From Lepas anatifera (taxonomy: Eukaryota; Arthropoda; Thecostraca; Lepadidae), in assembly GCA_034440635.1 (NCBI GenBank), contig JAOTON010002094.1:186001-250000 (forward strand): a stretch of 64,000 nucleotides of DNA, read 5' to 3'. The notes under the pieces are model-generated. The model searched no databases, had not been told where the DNA came from, and saw nothing but the letters and a program-made list of their open reading frames with translations. This document shows, piece by piece, positions 12,140-24,365 of this stretch. How positions within the stretch are numbered: the stretch's first letter is position 1; each line of letters begins with the position of its first letter. The position numbers and the translations under genes are program-made.

Positions 12140-13281
12140 CATCACAGTTGTAGAAACTGCTTCAAGTTTTTCTCTTTTCCGAGAGATGCCAAGCAAAAAG
12201 GAAGTGGCTGAAGAACATTGGGTAAGTTATACATTGGAGAGGTTATCTTAGTGAAATCCAAATTATTTTTGAAACCTTAAAACTGGGCAACTTTGGTCCA
12301 TGGGCGCAACTTTGGTCTGCCACCGAAAAATGTTAAATTTTCTGGAAAGCTTTTGATGGGGTGCTCTGCCAAAAATTATGGTGGGAGAGATGGTCCAGTA
12401 TGTGTACTGCATACTGATACGGAGAGCCATAGTTTTAGTGACTACAGGAAGTAGTAGGTGCTTTACAGATAAATTGCTTTATTTTATGAAAAAAACTAAT
12501 TTTGCTAGGATAATGTATGGGGCATTTCAGGTAAGAGGTATAACCAAATCAACCATGTGAGCATGGAGGATGCAGCTTTTAGTAAAACATAAAAAATTAA
12601 TCCTGTTCCATGCCCAATATTTTGTTACAGTGGGGGTGGTCAATGTTGCAACCATATTTGTAGTCAGAAAATTACAACTTTGGTCCACTCGACTAACAAA
12701 CAAACATTATGAAACAAACAGCAAACACAAATTTTGGCTGGCTCTATAGCCTTTTACAGCCTTCTTGAATCCCTTTGATATAAGTTTATCATTTAATAAT
12801 ATGCTGGTATATATGGGCTTTTATGGGACCTGTAAAGGAAACATTAAGTTGAAGTCATATTGGAAGATCCATTTGCAGATTGTACCATATGTTTTGTTCA
12901 ATCGTCACAATACATTTTTAGACGACCATAAGCGCATTGAAACCCCTAAAAATTCACTGAAGAACTATGACCTCCGATCAACAGCCATTACATTTTCGGA
13001 ACCCATATCCACTACTCCCCGAGAAGCTAACACTTGCTACAATGCTGCAGGTGGCCCCTGCCCTCCTCTCGATGCCTCAGACGGTGGGTGGCAGGCTTCC
13101 ATGTGATCCCTGGTACCTTCGACGGGCTACTGCGGTTCTTGGAGGTGCAGCCCGGGACATGCCGCCGCTCCAACGGAACTGCGCCATCCTCTTCGACGAA
13201 ATGTCTGTGGACACTAAGATGAGCTACGACCCAGTGTGTGACGTCGTCATCGGACCTTATAAGCAGGCCCAAGTAATCATG
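12140..13281 (+). pseudogene. P-element/THAP9-type transposase remnant with two exon-like blocks
   Basis: Two blocks resemble this transposase family. The first (12140-12221) encodes FFSFPRDAKQ and, after a one-base slip in a run of A, RKWLKNIG; this is the pattern of the second half of a THAP zinc-finger domain. It stops at GTAAGT (12222). The second (about 12930-13281) contains LPSSRCLRRW and GFHVIPGTFDGLLRFL in one frame and then MPPLQRNCAILFDEMS...SYDPVCDVVIGPYKQAQVIM in another, ending again at GTAAGT (13282). LFDEM, Asp at 13195-13197, is the family's first catalytic acidic motif. Frame changes mean it is dead. The rest of the catalytic domain was not found downstream. Recognition is by motif only. 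Confidence 0.6.
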
Positions 13282-15833
13282 GTAAGTAGAGGATCCGGAC
13301 TTCTTGGTGGAGAGCCCTCTGGTATTGGGTCACCCCATGCCAACTCGACACACTGAGTGCACGGCACCCACTCAGTTTCCTCTTTTTTTAAATATTACGG
13401 CTATCGCCTAATTTTCGTAAATATTTGAAAGAAGGATGCATACCTTTATTTTGATGGCCACCGGCTTGCACAATGCAAATTTTTAAAACCACTTAGAGGT
13501 CATGGTATGGCTTAGACGGGAATGCAACAGCATTTAGCAAATATTGACATCGTCATATATCCGAAAATATGTGAGGTAAGTTCCTAATATTCTCATATTC
13601 GTGTTCCCAGCCCACAATAACCTTGTATGCAAAGTATCATAAAGATCCGAGATGGTGCCGTGTAAAAATTGGCACTTGGTGTGTCGAGTTGACATGGAAT
13701 GACCTTACTTTAAGTCGCTCGTATCATGCCGCCTAGATGTTGTTAATGCTGAAGATGAAATCGGAGTTTTTTGTTTTTACAAATTTAACGAACTCTTTCG
13801 GCACGATTCCAAAAACAAGGAGTCTCCGGTGCTTCACAATGAATTTTCTTTTTCAGACGTCTTGTAGGATCAAGAAATCTGAACATATCTCCTATCTTGC
13901 TATTGTGAGCCTGTGTCTGAGAGAGTCATGTGGCGATATACTGCTGCCCATGCTCGATCAGGCCGGGATTCACTAGCGAGAACCATCAACGACTGGTTTA
14001 TGCAACGCCGTTCTAATTTCGTGAATTAAGTGCTGTGAAGAAAGTAGTGTAACCGGGGAGAAGGCAAAACGGTGTGGCAACACTGTACCGATAAGCGAAT
14101 GTATTTATATTCGTGAGATAAGACTGGGGCATCGGCGCTTGAACTTAAATTGCACCACCGAACTTCATTAAGGGGAATGTGGCACCTTGGCCAATTGAAG
14201 CCCTTGAAGCCTATTAATATGGTAGTAGTTGTTCGAGAAAACCTTCGGGGTGGGGCACCAATGCCCCCTGATGGGGCGGGGGTTAAGCATATCAGCACAT
14301 TAACGAAACAGCTTTTTAGTAGTTTTTACTTAATGCGTGTTAGTACATGTGTGCATGTGTGTGTGGTATACCCATGTTATTTGAATAATCGTTGGACTAC
14401 GCTGTTGTATGTAACATGACTGCATTACTAATTGGGTGTCGGTGCCTGTTGAAGCTGTAAAATATACAGATACATATTGCCATTATCCTTGATTCCTGCA
14501 TTTGAAGGTGCGTTCGATCTGCGGAGGCTGGAAACAGCCAGTTTTCGTCGGGTTCGACGTGCCCGTGACATCCCACACTCTGCTCTTCCTCTTCCTCTTC
14601 ACGATGACACACAAAAAGAGACTAGTTTAGCCCAATGCTGCGTGGAGATTGTATAAAAAATTAATTTGAAACGTCTTGACAAAATTTCAAGTCAATGTCA
14701 TGTTGGGTCACCGAGTTATGACGTCATTTCTAAGCCCATGCAAGACAATTTTGGCCCTAGAAATAAGCCTGAAAAAACGGGGCGTTGCTCGGCTTCCAGA
14801 ATAGTTAGATCAAGTTTCTAAACAACATTCGAAAGCTCCTGAAAAGGAAATCTGGAATATGTGATCCATTTTAAGGTCAAGTCCATAACGAAGGCACCAG
14901 GGCTCCCCAAAGGTCAGCAAAGGTTACCGTTTTAGAAGCTGTTGGCGAATCTTAGAAGCTGGTGAGTTTTAGAAGCTGTTGAATTCTCATAAACGGGACG
15001 AGATGCAGCAATGAATTTGGCATCATAGTGACGAGCATCACCCAAGTGTTCGAATGGTATGCGACCTGACTTTGATCATGATGGACCTAAGTCAAGGTCA
15101 CGTGTGACCTTACAAGCCCATGCCGCATTTTGTTGAATTCCTTGCATCAAGACAAACACATTGACACCTCGGGCTTTATTCCAGGCCCATTGATTCCCGA
15201 ATTATAAGGAATTTTCTAAATGTGTCACAATTTCGCCATAATGTGACATCACAAGGTCACTAGTTAACCTAGGGTAAAAATAATTTTCCACCGTCGGAGA
15301 GTTCAGGTCTCGGGCAACACGCTAAGCTTTACCGCGTTTTTCCACCTTTCTTAGTTTTCAAGCGTTGGGAGGTCGAATCGATCCTCTGGTAGGGCGAGGT
15401 ATTAAAATACCTCCAGTAGGGAAAGGGTTAAAGTAGATTCCTGTTCACATAGTATAAGTATATTGGACCACCCCAAAGGTCCAACTTGACATGTTTGATC
15501 TGTGATCTCTGTAAGGTCATTCGGGACTATTTAAGCTTTTTTTAGACATGGGTTCGCAGGAAACCCGGACAACTTCGCAGGACAACTTGGCAAGAAATGA
15601 TAATAGAGATTTCACGTTAGTACCATTATTCTTAAATTGTCATTACGAGTCGATTGGTATGCATATCGATTATGTCAGACCAGATAACGCTCTTGACCTG
15701 ACCTTTGGTTTGGTCATTCTTAGATTTTGACACAGCATGTTTATACCATAGATAATTTGATTCGCCGTAACAAGAGGATTCGCCTAAATTATGGCTCTAG
15801 CTTAACGCAGTTTTCGACCTGTTTGGCTATTAA
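13282..15833. other. No gene seen; AGGTCA-rich repeat DNA
   Basis: From about 14.6 kb the sequence is dense in AGGTCA/TGACCT. A terminus like that of the TTAA element at 42.5-43.9 kb ends here at 14282, with TTAA at 14283-14286 after a GC-rich stretch (GCCCCCTGATGGGGCGGG). AATGTGGCACCTTGG at 14178 matches the end of family D (61693-62140). Confidence 0.55.
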
Positions 15834-17516
15834 CTATCGCCCTGGCGGGGGTGTTTGATTACCCCCCTCGGGTTTTTCCGGCAGCACGAAAAAATGGCGG
15901 CGCGAAGCGCCGCCGTACTCGGCACGCCTTCTCGATCAATTTTGCAACTTTTCTCAAAATTTTACGGTTGTATCATTAGGGTCAGTTCACCATTACAGGT
16001 CAAGTGACCTCACCTAAAAAAAACGTTTAAGGTAGCATACGTAAGAAACAAGTACACATATGGGATTGAAACTTATACCACATAATGGCCCCACCGAGTG
16101 CTACAACATATATTCCGGGATTTTTCATATCGATGACCTAAGGTCAAGTATGGACCATGACCTCTCCATTGGAAATAAAGGGGAAAACAGAAATTGGGCT
16201 GTATTTGTGTAGATACAGCTGAGAATAAGTGCATATTATCCTAACCATAGTATCCTGGGCCCCCTTTCTAGGTTCATGCTGCAATGTTTTACATGTGACC
16301 TCTGAGAAGTCATATCCCTTGCCCCGGTGGCGGGTACGAGCCACCTTCGCCCTGGTGGGGGGGGCTAAAAAGACCCCCACGATCTAAAAAACTAAGAGAG
16401 CTAGAAAAAAGCGCAAAACGGCAATCGAAAGCTCGTCAAAAATGATATCGAAAATACTTCAGTCATTTTTCTTGTCAGGACAATATCAAGGTCACCAGAG
16501 GTCAAAATAGGTCAAAATCGCTAATATCAGGTGTATTAAGAAAACCTCATATATCTCAGAAACTATGATAGCTAGAAACATTTTTCTAACACCATTCGAA
16601 AGCTCTTGAGTTGCTCTTTCATTACGGTTTCATTCATTTTCGTGTCAGGTCAAAGCCTAGGGAGCTACATGTCACTGAATGTCGGGCATATTCTGGGAAT
16701 ATCCATAGCCACCCATGCAAAAGGGCGTTTCCTTTTTCGCTAATAACTTCCAAACCAAACAAGATATAGTCATAGTTGATGCACCATTGCAATCCTCTCG
16801 TCAATACGAATCGAATGTTTTATAATATTGTTGTGTCAGGTCAAATTTAAGAATTTGACCTGACCCAGGTCAACGGTCTGACTTAAACTGGCCTGGTATA
16901 GTCATGATGTATATCATTTGACTTCCAGTGACTATACATACACTTTGGTCACAAAATAAAAGTTTTATCTTAGTTTATTCCAAATTTATAGAGTAAAACA
17001 CCAAAAATGCTTATTTGACCTAAGGTGACCTTTTAAAGGTTACAAGCCAAAATGTTTGGCATCAACTTCAGAAATGGGCTAAAAAGCAAGTCGTAACCAA
17101 TTTTTGAAGTTGATTCCGTCCATACTCACTGAGAAAAGCTCATTTCGTGATTTTCCCCATGTATTTACAATGGGGAGGTCATGCTCTGCACATGACCTTA
17201 GGTCACCAATATCAAAAATCCCGGAACAAATGTTGTAGCCCCTCGTGGGCCCAATATGTGGTATGAGTTTCAACTTGATCGATTAACCCTTACCTTAGTT
17301 ATGCGGCCCTAAACATTTTTTGGGGTGAAGTCACTTCGCCTGGCCTGGTGACCTGACCTGATATGACCTTGAGCTAAAATTTTCAGGAAAGATGTAAAAA
17401 TGATGGAGGAACAGCTATGCTAGGTTTGGCGGAGCTGCGCGCCGCCGTTTTTTGGTCACTTTGGAAAAACCCGAGGGGGTCTAAAAAGACCCCCACCCGG
17501 GCGGATATGGGGCGAT
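15834..17516. mobile_element. Candidate TTAA-flanked AGGTCA-rich element or tandem pair
   Basis: TTAA at 15830-15833 is followed by CTATCGCCCTGGCGGGGG and at the other side ...GGGCGAT precedes TTAA at 17517-17520. Both ends carry C/G-rich hairpins next to CCCTCGGGTTTTTC-type sequence, and both have a GGCGGCGC...GCGCCGCC stem nearby (15893-15915; partly at 17440). The interior is full of TGACCT/AGGTCA. A further terminus-like block at 16316-16380 suggests two joined elements. No transposase frame is present. Confidence 0.55.
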
Positions 17517-19151
17517 TTAAGCAATTTTCAGGCTTAGGTCAATAACTTCGAAATGATGAAAAATCTTTTATTTTGATATTATTGCGTTCAGATTGCTACT
17601 GCGAGTTCATTGATATACACATTGACTATGCTATATTAAAAAGTAACCTTGACCTGACCTGAGGTCAGATCATTTTTGTTTTTTTTTCCACGTTTGCTGC
17701 TTTTCGAGCTTTAACCTTTGATGAGCAAGAAGCTTACAGCATAGGCGCAGGAACTATTTTGAAGATGTGGGAAAGGGTCGTCGACGTTGGTGGGACCAAA
17801 GATGACTCGGCTTATCGCTTGATTTGTTGCTGAAAACAAGGTACGGGAGCGGCTGGAAAATGGTGGGCACTGCCCCCATAGTCCGAAAGTCAGGGTTGTT
17901 ACCGCTACCATGATTTTTTGGGTGTGTGTCCAGGCACTGGCGGATCAGGGGGGAATTAGGGTTATGCTCCTTCAGACGCTCAAACCAGAGGGCCAAAGTA
18001 TTTTTCGGCCCGAGGGGGAAGTGTGGAGTGCAAATAAATAAAAAGTATTTACAGATGTTTCGACAAAATTTTAAGGCTTTTAACGTTCTTTTTACTCTTT
18101 TAACGTTTTTAATCTAACACTGCCCGTAAAATTCTATGGGTCGGCTAGGAAAAAGAACCCTATAATTTTCGCAGTTACACCCCTGGATCAAATTGTGGCA
18201 AACCGTGCATCTAAAAATATATGAATCATATTTAAGCACCACTCACGTATAGACCGATCTTAAAATGAAACTTGAAAGTCAGCAGAAATAGAACTTGCCA
18301 CAATAAAATACAGTACTTTCATACATGTATTCAGGTACGCCCCCCAAAAAAAAAAGCATCCCAAACACAATACATTTCAGAGGGGAAAAATTGCCACAGA
18401 AACGAAAACAATAAAATTGGAAGGTGATTTCAGATATGCCGGGGTGAGCGGGCCCCGAGAAGACGGGCGCAAAGCAACGGGCATGTACGGCAAGGGGGGA
18501 GGGGCAGCGCAACGTACGAGCGAGCCACGGACGGAGCGTAGGAGGCCGACGACCCACGCGTGCAGATGGCACACCTAATTGTTGAGATCAAATGTCTCGT
18601 GGATTCGGGTGACCGGATCGGGCACCATGCACGTTTGCAACATTGTATTACAATAGAGTGCACGAGCATGGCGGCGGCTAGGGAAATGTGTGGGTGCAAC
18701 TGTTAGGGTGAAACAAGGAGGGAGGGGAAGTGAAAAGGGCATAAGAATACAAGATCCATCGGCTGATGGATCAATGAAATGCCGACAGCAAGTAAGTACA
18801 GCAATTTGTTTCCCTGGCATCAGGAGTACAAATATAGCAGTTATCGTGTCAGTAGTAGCAGTTATAATAACACTGCCATAGCAGAGGCAGCCACTCACAA
18901 CCGTTGGAGTGTACATAGGGTGTCAGAAAAGAAGACAAATTCACAATTATCCGGAAGTAGTCACTGCTAAATCAGTCCCAGATAGAATCAGGAAACACAA
19001 ACATTCTTAACTACAGCCGCACAGGCATTGTGTAATGTCATGCTTGCTCCATTGGATACTTGCCATTATTTGACATGATTAATAATATTTCATCAAAGCC
19101 TAGCCCCTACATGCTGACACAAACCTTTTTACCACACAATGTAATGCCATG

Positions 19152-19152
<1 letters not shown>
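17517..19152. other. No gene seen
   Basis: The first part continues the AGGTCA repeat style. 18425-18560 is a CpG-rich patch without a defensible frame. The remainder is AT-rich. Confidence 0.5.
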
Positions 19153-19228
<76 letters not shown>

Positions 19229-19260
19229 TGCTATGACTCATTTATTAAACAAATATATAC

Positions 19261-19316
<56 letters not shown>

Positions 19317-19352
19317 GTATATATTTGTTTAATAAATGAGTCATAGCATGAT
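19153..19352. repeat. AT microsatellite joined to a perfect 128-bp palindrome
   Basis: (AT)n covers 19153-19224. From 19225 to 19352 the sequence is a perfect inverted repeat: arms of about 40 bp containing ATCATGCTATGACTCATT and ATTAAACAAATATATACATT flank a central (TA)n, and every arm base pairs with its partner (19225 with 19352, and so on). In single-stranded form it would fold into a 64-bp hairpin or a cruciform. Confidence 0.95.
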
Positions 19353-19708
19353 AAAAACATTAATAGGAATAACAAATTATGGGCTCTTTGATTGTTCTGA
19401 AAAAATGAAGGAATAAGGTTAGCAGTCCAGTGCTGGCAATGGTACCTATGTAGTATAAGCAGTATGCAGTCTGTTTCACAATTTCGACCAAAAATAATAA
19501 CAGACATATTACAAGTATATTCTGTCATTAAAACAGAAAGCTCCTCAGTATCACATTCCATACATGGTGCTGCAGAGCATGCATGTAGAAAGAAAACCTT
19601 ACTATTATGGTATAAGCAACAAGTTGGCATAGCTTAGGATTTAGACCTATCAATTTGTCATTGTTAGACTAACAGGATACCTGTAGGTATAAAAGGGTCT
19701 GTAGTGTC
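19353..19708. other. No gene seen
   Basis: AT-rich spacer between the palindrome and the hAT-type element; nothing recognised. Confidence 0.5.
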
Positions 19709-20102
19709 CAGTGGCGGATCTAGCCGGCCGGTTTGGGAGGGGCAAACCAAAGTCAAAAGTCAAAAAGCAAAAAAAACTAAAAATTCAGGCTGTTAAAGCT
19801 GCTCTAAAATATCACTTGCTGGTAGAATTTTGGGTATTTGAGGCGAAAAGCAAAAACAACTTAACGAGATGAAAAATATGCGCTCAAGATAATTTTTCCA
19901 GTCCGAGGCCCAGTATTTACACTGAAATTAACTGGTTCTGTTTGAAGTTAAGAGTTGAAGCACCAAAATATTGCTTATAAACTAAAAATGAGTGGCAAAA
20001 AAGGAGGTCAATAACTTTTGGGGGGCAAAAACATAGTTTTTCCCGAGCTTTTCCATTTTGGGGGCAAATGCCTTTTTTCGCCCCCCCTTGGATCCGCCAC
20101 TG
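19709..20102. mobile_element. 394-bp hAT-type MITE (family H)
   Basis: Ends are CAGTGGCGGATCTAG and the inverted GGATCCGCCACTG. The flanking octamers GTAGTGTC (19701-19708) and GTACGGTC (20103-20110) agree at 6 of 8 positions, as expected for an aged 8-bp hAT duplication. The interior segment 19917-20090 reappears inverted in the copy at 23948-24365. No coding frame. Confidence 0.85.
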
Positions 20103-20186
20103 GTACGGTCCCAAGATCTTTCTTTTAACATTTGAATTGTGAAGGAATTCAATAAAGCTTCATTTAAAATGAAATATGTAATAAGT

Positions 20187-21322
20187 CCAGTCTGCAGAAC
20201 GTGGCAGATTTCGACGAGATCTCGTTGGGGCAGCCTCGGGGCAGACCTACCGATTTGGGGCAGCTTTTGGTCGATCTTGGGGCAGATGGGGGCTCTTGGG
20301 GCAGGAACTAGTACTTGGGGCAGCGGTCGGTACGGGTAATCACCGAGGGAAGAAGAAAAATAATGAAAAGGAACGACAATCATTAGTTAAAGTTGCGCTG
20401 TAAAAGCTGAATTGTCTCAAAAGCGTCATGTTTGTCGTCTAGAGAAATATGGTTAAAAAGATACCAAACAAAGGAAATTTTTAATAGATGAAAGTCAATG
20501 TTCCTGGAAGTGAATAAAAATCAGGCAACAGGCGCCTTTCTAAAGCCAAATTTAAATTTATTTTCTAAATTTGTAATTTAAACCTAGTTTTAGTTACAAA
20601 AAACAATCTTAGAACTCGAAATAAGATTTCCCTGTATGTAGTTTTTTGCATTTCCTCTGCTATGTTTTGATCGCCAAAGGCCGGCAAATCCGGTCTATGT
20701 CAAAAGGTCCACTGTTCAAAGGGGTCCACCGTTCAAAAGAAAATCATGCCAGCCCCCCTCCCCCTACGAACAAATGCTAGTCAGTGATGTGACGTCACAA
20801 AAGCGTACGGGAATCTTTCTTCGCTTGGGTCTTGTGAAAACTAGGGGTGAAAATATTCCAAACTTTGTCATGCTTTCATGCAAATGTGAGAAAATTGAAG
20901 GGGGAAAATGCTTTAGCTGTGGAAAAAATTATTCTTTATCGAATTTAGTTATCAACTGAAATATTTTTTAGACTATTGATTATACGACGGAAAGCAGTGG
21001 CAAATGACGTCTTTAAGGGAAAATACTTCGCTTGTAAATATACCTTTGAATAAAAGTATTCTTGAAGTCGTGTATCATGAATGCAAGATAGCTGCTGCTG
21101 TGCGTGGAGGGTCGTGGGTGCGTTGCCATCGTCGAGTTGGATGCACGGTTTTCTTTCATTTTTGGGTGTTTTGTTTAAAATGGAGTAGATAAACATATAT
21201 AGGTAAAAATACCCCCCCGTTGGAGGAGTCTGCCCCAGCATCCAAATTTCTGCCCCAATTGGGGCAGGCTTTGAGCTGCCCCAAGCGCCTCGTCGAGTCG
21301 CCTGCCACGTTCTGCAGACTAG
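20187..21322. mobile_element. 1.14-kb hAT-like element with perfect 8-bp duplication
   Basis: TAATAAGT at 20179-20186 and 21323-21330 is a perfect target duplication. The inverted termini are CCAGTCTGCAGAACGTGGCA and its near-perfect complement (one mismatch over 21 bp). Inside each end are several TTGGGGCAG motifs, pointing inward in opposite orientation (20230-20330 and 21225-21285). These look like transposase-binding subterminal repeats. The middle has no transposase frame, so the element is non-autonomous. Family unknown; the 8-bp duplication suggests hAT. Confidence 0.9.
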
Positions 21323-21532
21323 TAATAAGTGCCTAAATATGTTTTATAGAACTTCTATCTCAATTTCACACCCATGATACAATTGCAACATATCTTTACA
21401 CAGATTCACAAGACTTGGAAGAGTTTACCCAATTAATAAACATCCAACCCTGACAGCATATAATAAACAGCCTCACAATCCCACCTTCTGGTCAATCCTA
21501 TACAGACTGGAAATAGCTTCAATGTTGCTGCT

Positions 21533-22426
21533 TGGGTAATGAGGTAGCTGGCTTCACACATGTTGCCAGATAACTACAGGTTGATCTGTATGATAAGTGC
21601 CACAGTTCAAAAGTTCCTTCGGATCAAAACTTCCATTAATTAGAATTGCTACAGGTTAATATATATCATAAGTGCCACTGTTCAAAACTTCATCGAGTGC
21701 AATATTCCAAGTACCACAACTGGCGCTGACCACAACTGGTTAGGTTAGGTTAGGGTTAGGTTAGGTTAGGTTAGGTTAGGTTAGGTTAGGTTAGGTTAGG
21801 TTAGGTTAGGTTAGGTTAGGTTAGGTTAGGTTAGGTTAGGTTAGGTTAGGTTAGGTTAGGTTAGGTTAGGTTAGGTTAGGTTAGGTTAGGTTGGGTTGGG
21901 TTGGGTTGGGTTGGGTTGGGTTGGGTTGGGTTGGGGTGGGTTGGGTTAGGTTAAGTAGGCACACAGCGTATCCACAGCAGCTGATGAAGGCAAAAGTGGC
22001 ACCAGGAGGCAAGGTGCGCCACAGGCCAGCTTGCTGAGTCGAGAAAAGGTTAAGTCAGGTTTGGTTACATTGTGCCACATGTAGAAATATTAAAAAAGAA
22101 TTACCAAAGGTTTTTGAAAAAGTGTCACTCAGCAATGCAAAAAAGCAGTTTTGGCACTAGGAACATTTCAAAGAAGGATGTTTCAGCAATGCCAAAAACA
22201 GCTAGACCACTTGGAATATTTCACTGGAGGAAGCTTTGAACAGTGGCACTTACGATCTGGATCAACCTGTGGCGCTTTTGTTTAGAAGGAAGTTTTGATT
22301 CATAGGAGCTTTCTGGATCAACCTGTGGTGCATTTGTTTGAGAGGAAGTTTTGATTCATAGGAGCTTTTGAACTGTGGTACTTATGATGTGGATTTAGCT
22401 TGCTGTGATTCTATCTGGCAGCATAT
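21533..22426. mobile_element. Element carrying a TTAGG array, copy 1 (family I)
   Basis: The left terminus GGGTAATGAGGTAGCTGGCT continues with TCACACATGTTGCCAGAT. The right part ends in the inverted form of the inner terminus (ATTCTATCTGGCAGCAT, 22413-22429), where it runs into family J. The interior holds the telomere-like array and flanks such as CAGCTGATGAAGGCAAAAGT. Copy 2 at 31468-32340 is the reverse complement over its whole length, including the array position, so the array belongs to the element. Confidence 0.88.
21739..21952 (+). repeat. (TTAGG)n telomere-like array grading into (TTGGG)n
   Basis: About 30 copies of the TTAGG pentamer (with one TTAGGG near 21753) are followed from 21891 by about 11 copies of TTGGG and a short return to TTAGG. 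TTAGG is the arthropod telomere unit. Flanking element sequence on both sides shows it is internal to a transposable element. G-quadruplex formation is plausible on this strand. Confidence 0.97.
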
Positions 22427-22429
22427 TTT

Positions 22430-23430
22430 TTTTCATACAATGAATTCTACATACACGGAGTAGAATAGTGACGATTTCTGACACATTTGGAACCTTCGAT
22501 GGTTGTGTATCCTAAAAAGCCTATATCTGCCGTTTTGAATCAAATTGTACCATTTAAGTATTTTCAATTCTCTAGAAACATATTTTTAAGATAATTTTTA
22601 AGGAAATATTGCGTTCTTTTTATATCCAGAGAAATTCAGTTTCTTCGATCCAACATTTTCATCTCTTTTATGATTCATAAGCGGTGCAGCTGAAGCATTT
22701 TCGGCGCATGGTTGATGTTCTGTAAAAAAGAAGGAAGGGCAGTGGAAGGAAATTGATTATTTATTGGTTGCTGATATATGTGGCGTGGGTGCTGCCCATT
22801 TTTCATAATTGTGATCGATATGCGTATGTTTTTCTTTTCAGGATATATGTGTTATCATTCTCTTTTGTACAGGACAAAGCCGTGGAAATTGTGTATCCGA
22901 ATTTTGGCATTATGGTCATATTTTTTAAGAGCTTTTACAGAATTGCATAGTAAGTGCAGGCAAAAATCTTCTTCCTTATTTTATACCCTGCCAATAGATT
23001 TAGGGAATAAAATGTTAAGATTTCCATACATTGACATGGAATGAGAAAGTCAAACAGGCTTCACCAGTTCTTATGAGTAGGGTGGAAACTTGCAACATTT
23101 TCCACACTAGTTCCACCTGCAAATGTAAATTGAAATAATGAATTCCAAACCAAGAAGTTTTCTGGAGTGCAGACACAAAAAATTAGAACCAAACCCAGGG
23201 CGCTCTATGGGCTTGCCAGGCTAGTGCACCCCTAAGCCCAAATAACTACAACTTAGAACCAAACCCTGAGCATTGTGTTGATTGACACATGTAATAATCT
23301 ACTTCCATTTACACTTGGCTGGAAGGGCTTGTTTATTATTTTGTGACTGGTGCTCATTATTCTGGTTTTAGAACTATACATAGCTGTCATGCTCTAGTTA
23401 CAATTGTAGTTGACTTTTTGATTGGGCAGC
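22430..23430. repeat. Dispersed repeat J, copy 1, inverted partner at 38.7-39.6 kb
   Basis: Long similarity, in inverted orientation, to 38660-39637. Landmarks: GAATTCTACATACACGGAGT, TCGATGGTTGTGTATCCTAA, and GGTGCTCATTATTCTGG. A 65-codon frame (22753-22950; MIIYWLLIYVA...) also exists in the partner (39052-39261), but I would not call it a gene. In the partner copy J runs directly into the family I terminus, so I and J may be parts of one larger element. Confidence 0.85.
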
Positions 23431-23512
23431 TGGAGTGTCTGAATTTTTTTCAATTGATTGTTTTGTTATTTATTATCACTACTTGAATGCTGAATGATAA
23501 TATATTATATTT

Positions 23513-23560
23513 GTGTATGCATGCTTGATCAATATGCATGCTTGATCAATATGCATGCTT
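23513..23560. repeat. 17-bp tandem repeat
   Basis: Nearly three units of TATGCATGCTTGATCAA. The unit contains the palindromes ATGCAT and TTGATCAA. Confidence 0.9.
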
Positions 23561-23947
23561 ATTCTCTACAAAAATTTTTGTAAATAGTGTGTAGATTAGC
23601 GATAGTTTCCAATACGTTTAGGACGTTTGGCACTTTTTTCCCTCAAAATCACAAATTCACCATTTTGATTCCAATAATGAAAACAAAATAATTTTGCTAC
23701 TTGCTATCATTATAAGGTAAAGTTTTGGATGCATATGGAATGCTCGGTTCTGTTTTTCCCTGAAAAGTTCTGATTTGCTATTTTGGCTCCAATAAATAAA
23801 ACAAAATTGTATTTCTATGTATGTAAGGTAGCATGACAACATAATTGTCCAAAATATTATTTTTTAAGATTTGGGGAGCTCTATTACCATGATGAGATGT
23901 CTATCTCTTGTAGGACTCATAAATGGCACAATGAGAGTTTCTCAAAT

Positions 23948-24365
23948 CAGTGGCTGATCCAGGGGGGGCAACAAAGACATTTTCAACCCCCTAAATAGAA
24001 AAGCTTGGGGAAAAACTGTTTTCCCCTGCCCCCAAAGCTGTTGACCTCTTTTGCCCCAACCCATTTTTAGTTTAAAAGCAAGGTTTTGGTGCTTCTAAAC
24101 TTAACTTCAAACAGAACCACTATACTTAAGCATAAAATTTGGTCTTGGAGAAAGCATAAAATTTGGTCTTGGAGAGCAAAAAGAAGCCTCTTGTGCCCAC
24201 ATCTTTCACTCTGAGACATTTTTAAAGAAATTAGTAGTATTTTTCTCATCAAATTTTGGGTTTACCTCGAGAACCTACCATCCAGTTAGATTGTGGCAAA
24301 GTGTTTCACTGTGTGACTCTTCTGTTTGGGCTTGCCCCCAAACCTACCTGCTAGATCTGCCACTG
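23948..24365. mobile_element. 418-bp hAT-type MITE, family H, inverted
   Basis: Ends CAGTGGCTGATCCAG and CTAGATCTGCCACTG. Flanking octamers TCTCAAAT and TCTAAATT agree at 6 of 8. The interior is the reverse complement of 19709-20102 (for example GGTGCTTCTAAACTTAACTT). A 24-bp segment, AGCATAAAATTTGGTCTTGG, is duplicated at 24129-24175. Confidence 0.82.

Noticed and set aside
21739..21952. TTAGG array as a chromosome end or fusion point
   Set aside because: It is flanked on both sides by element sequence that is repeated, with an array, in the inverted copy at 31.5 kb.
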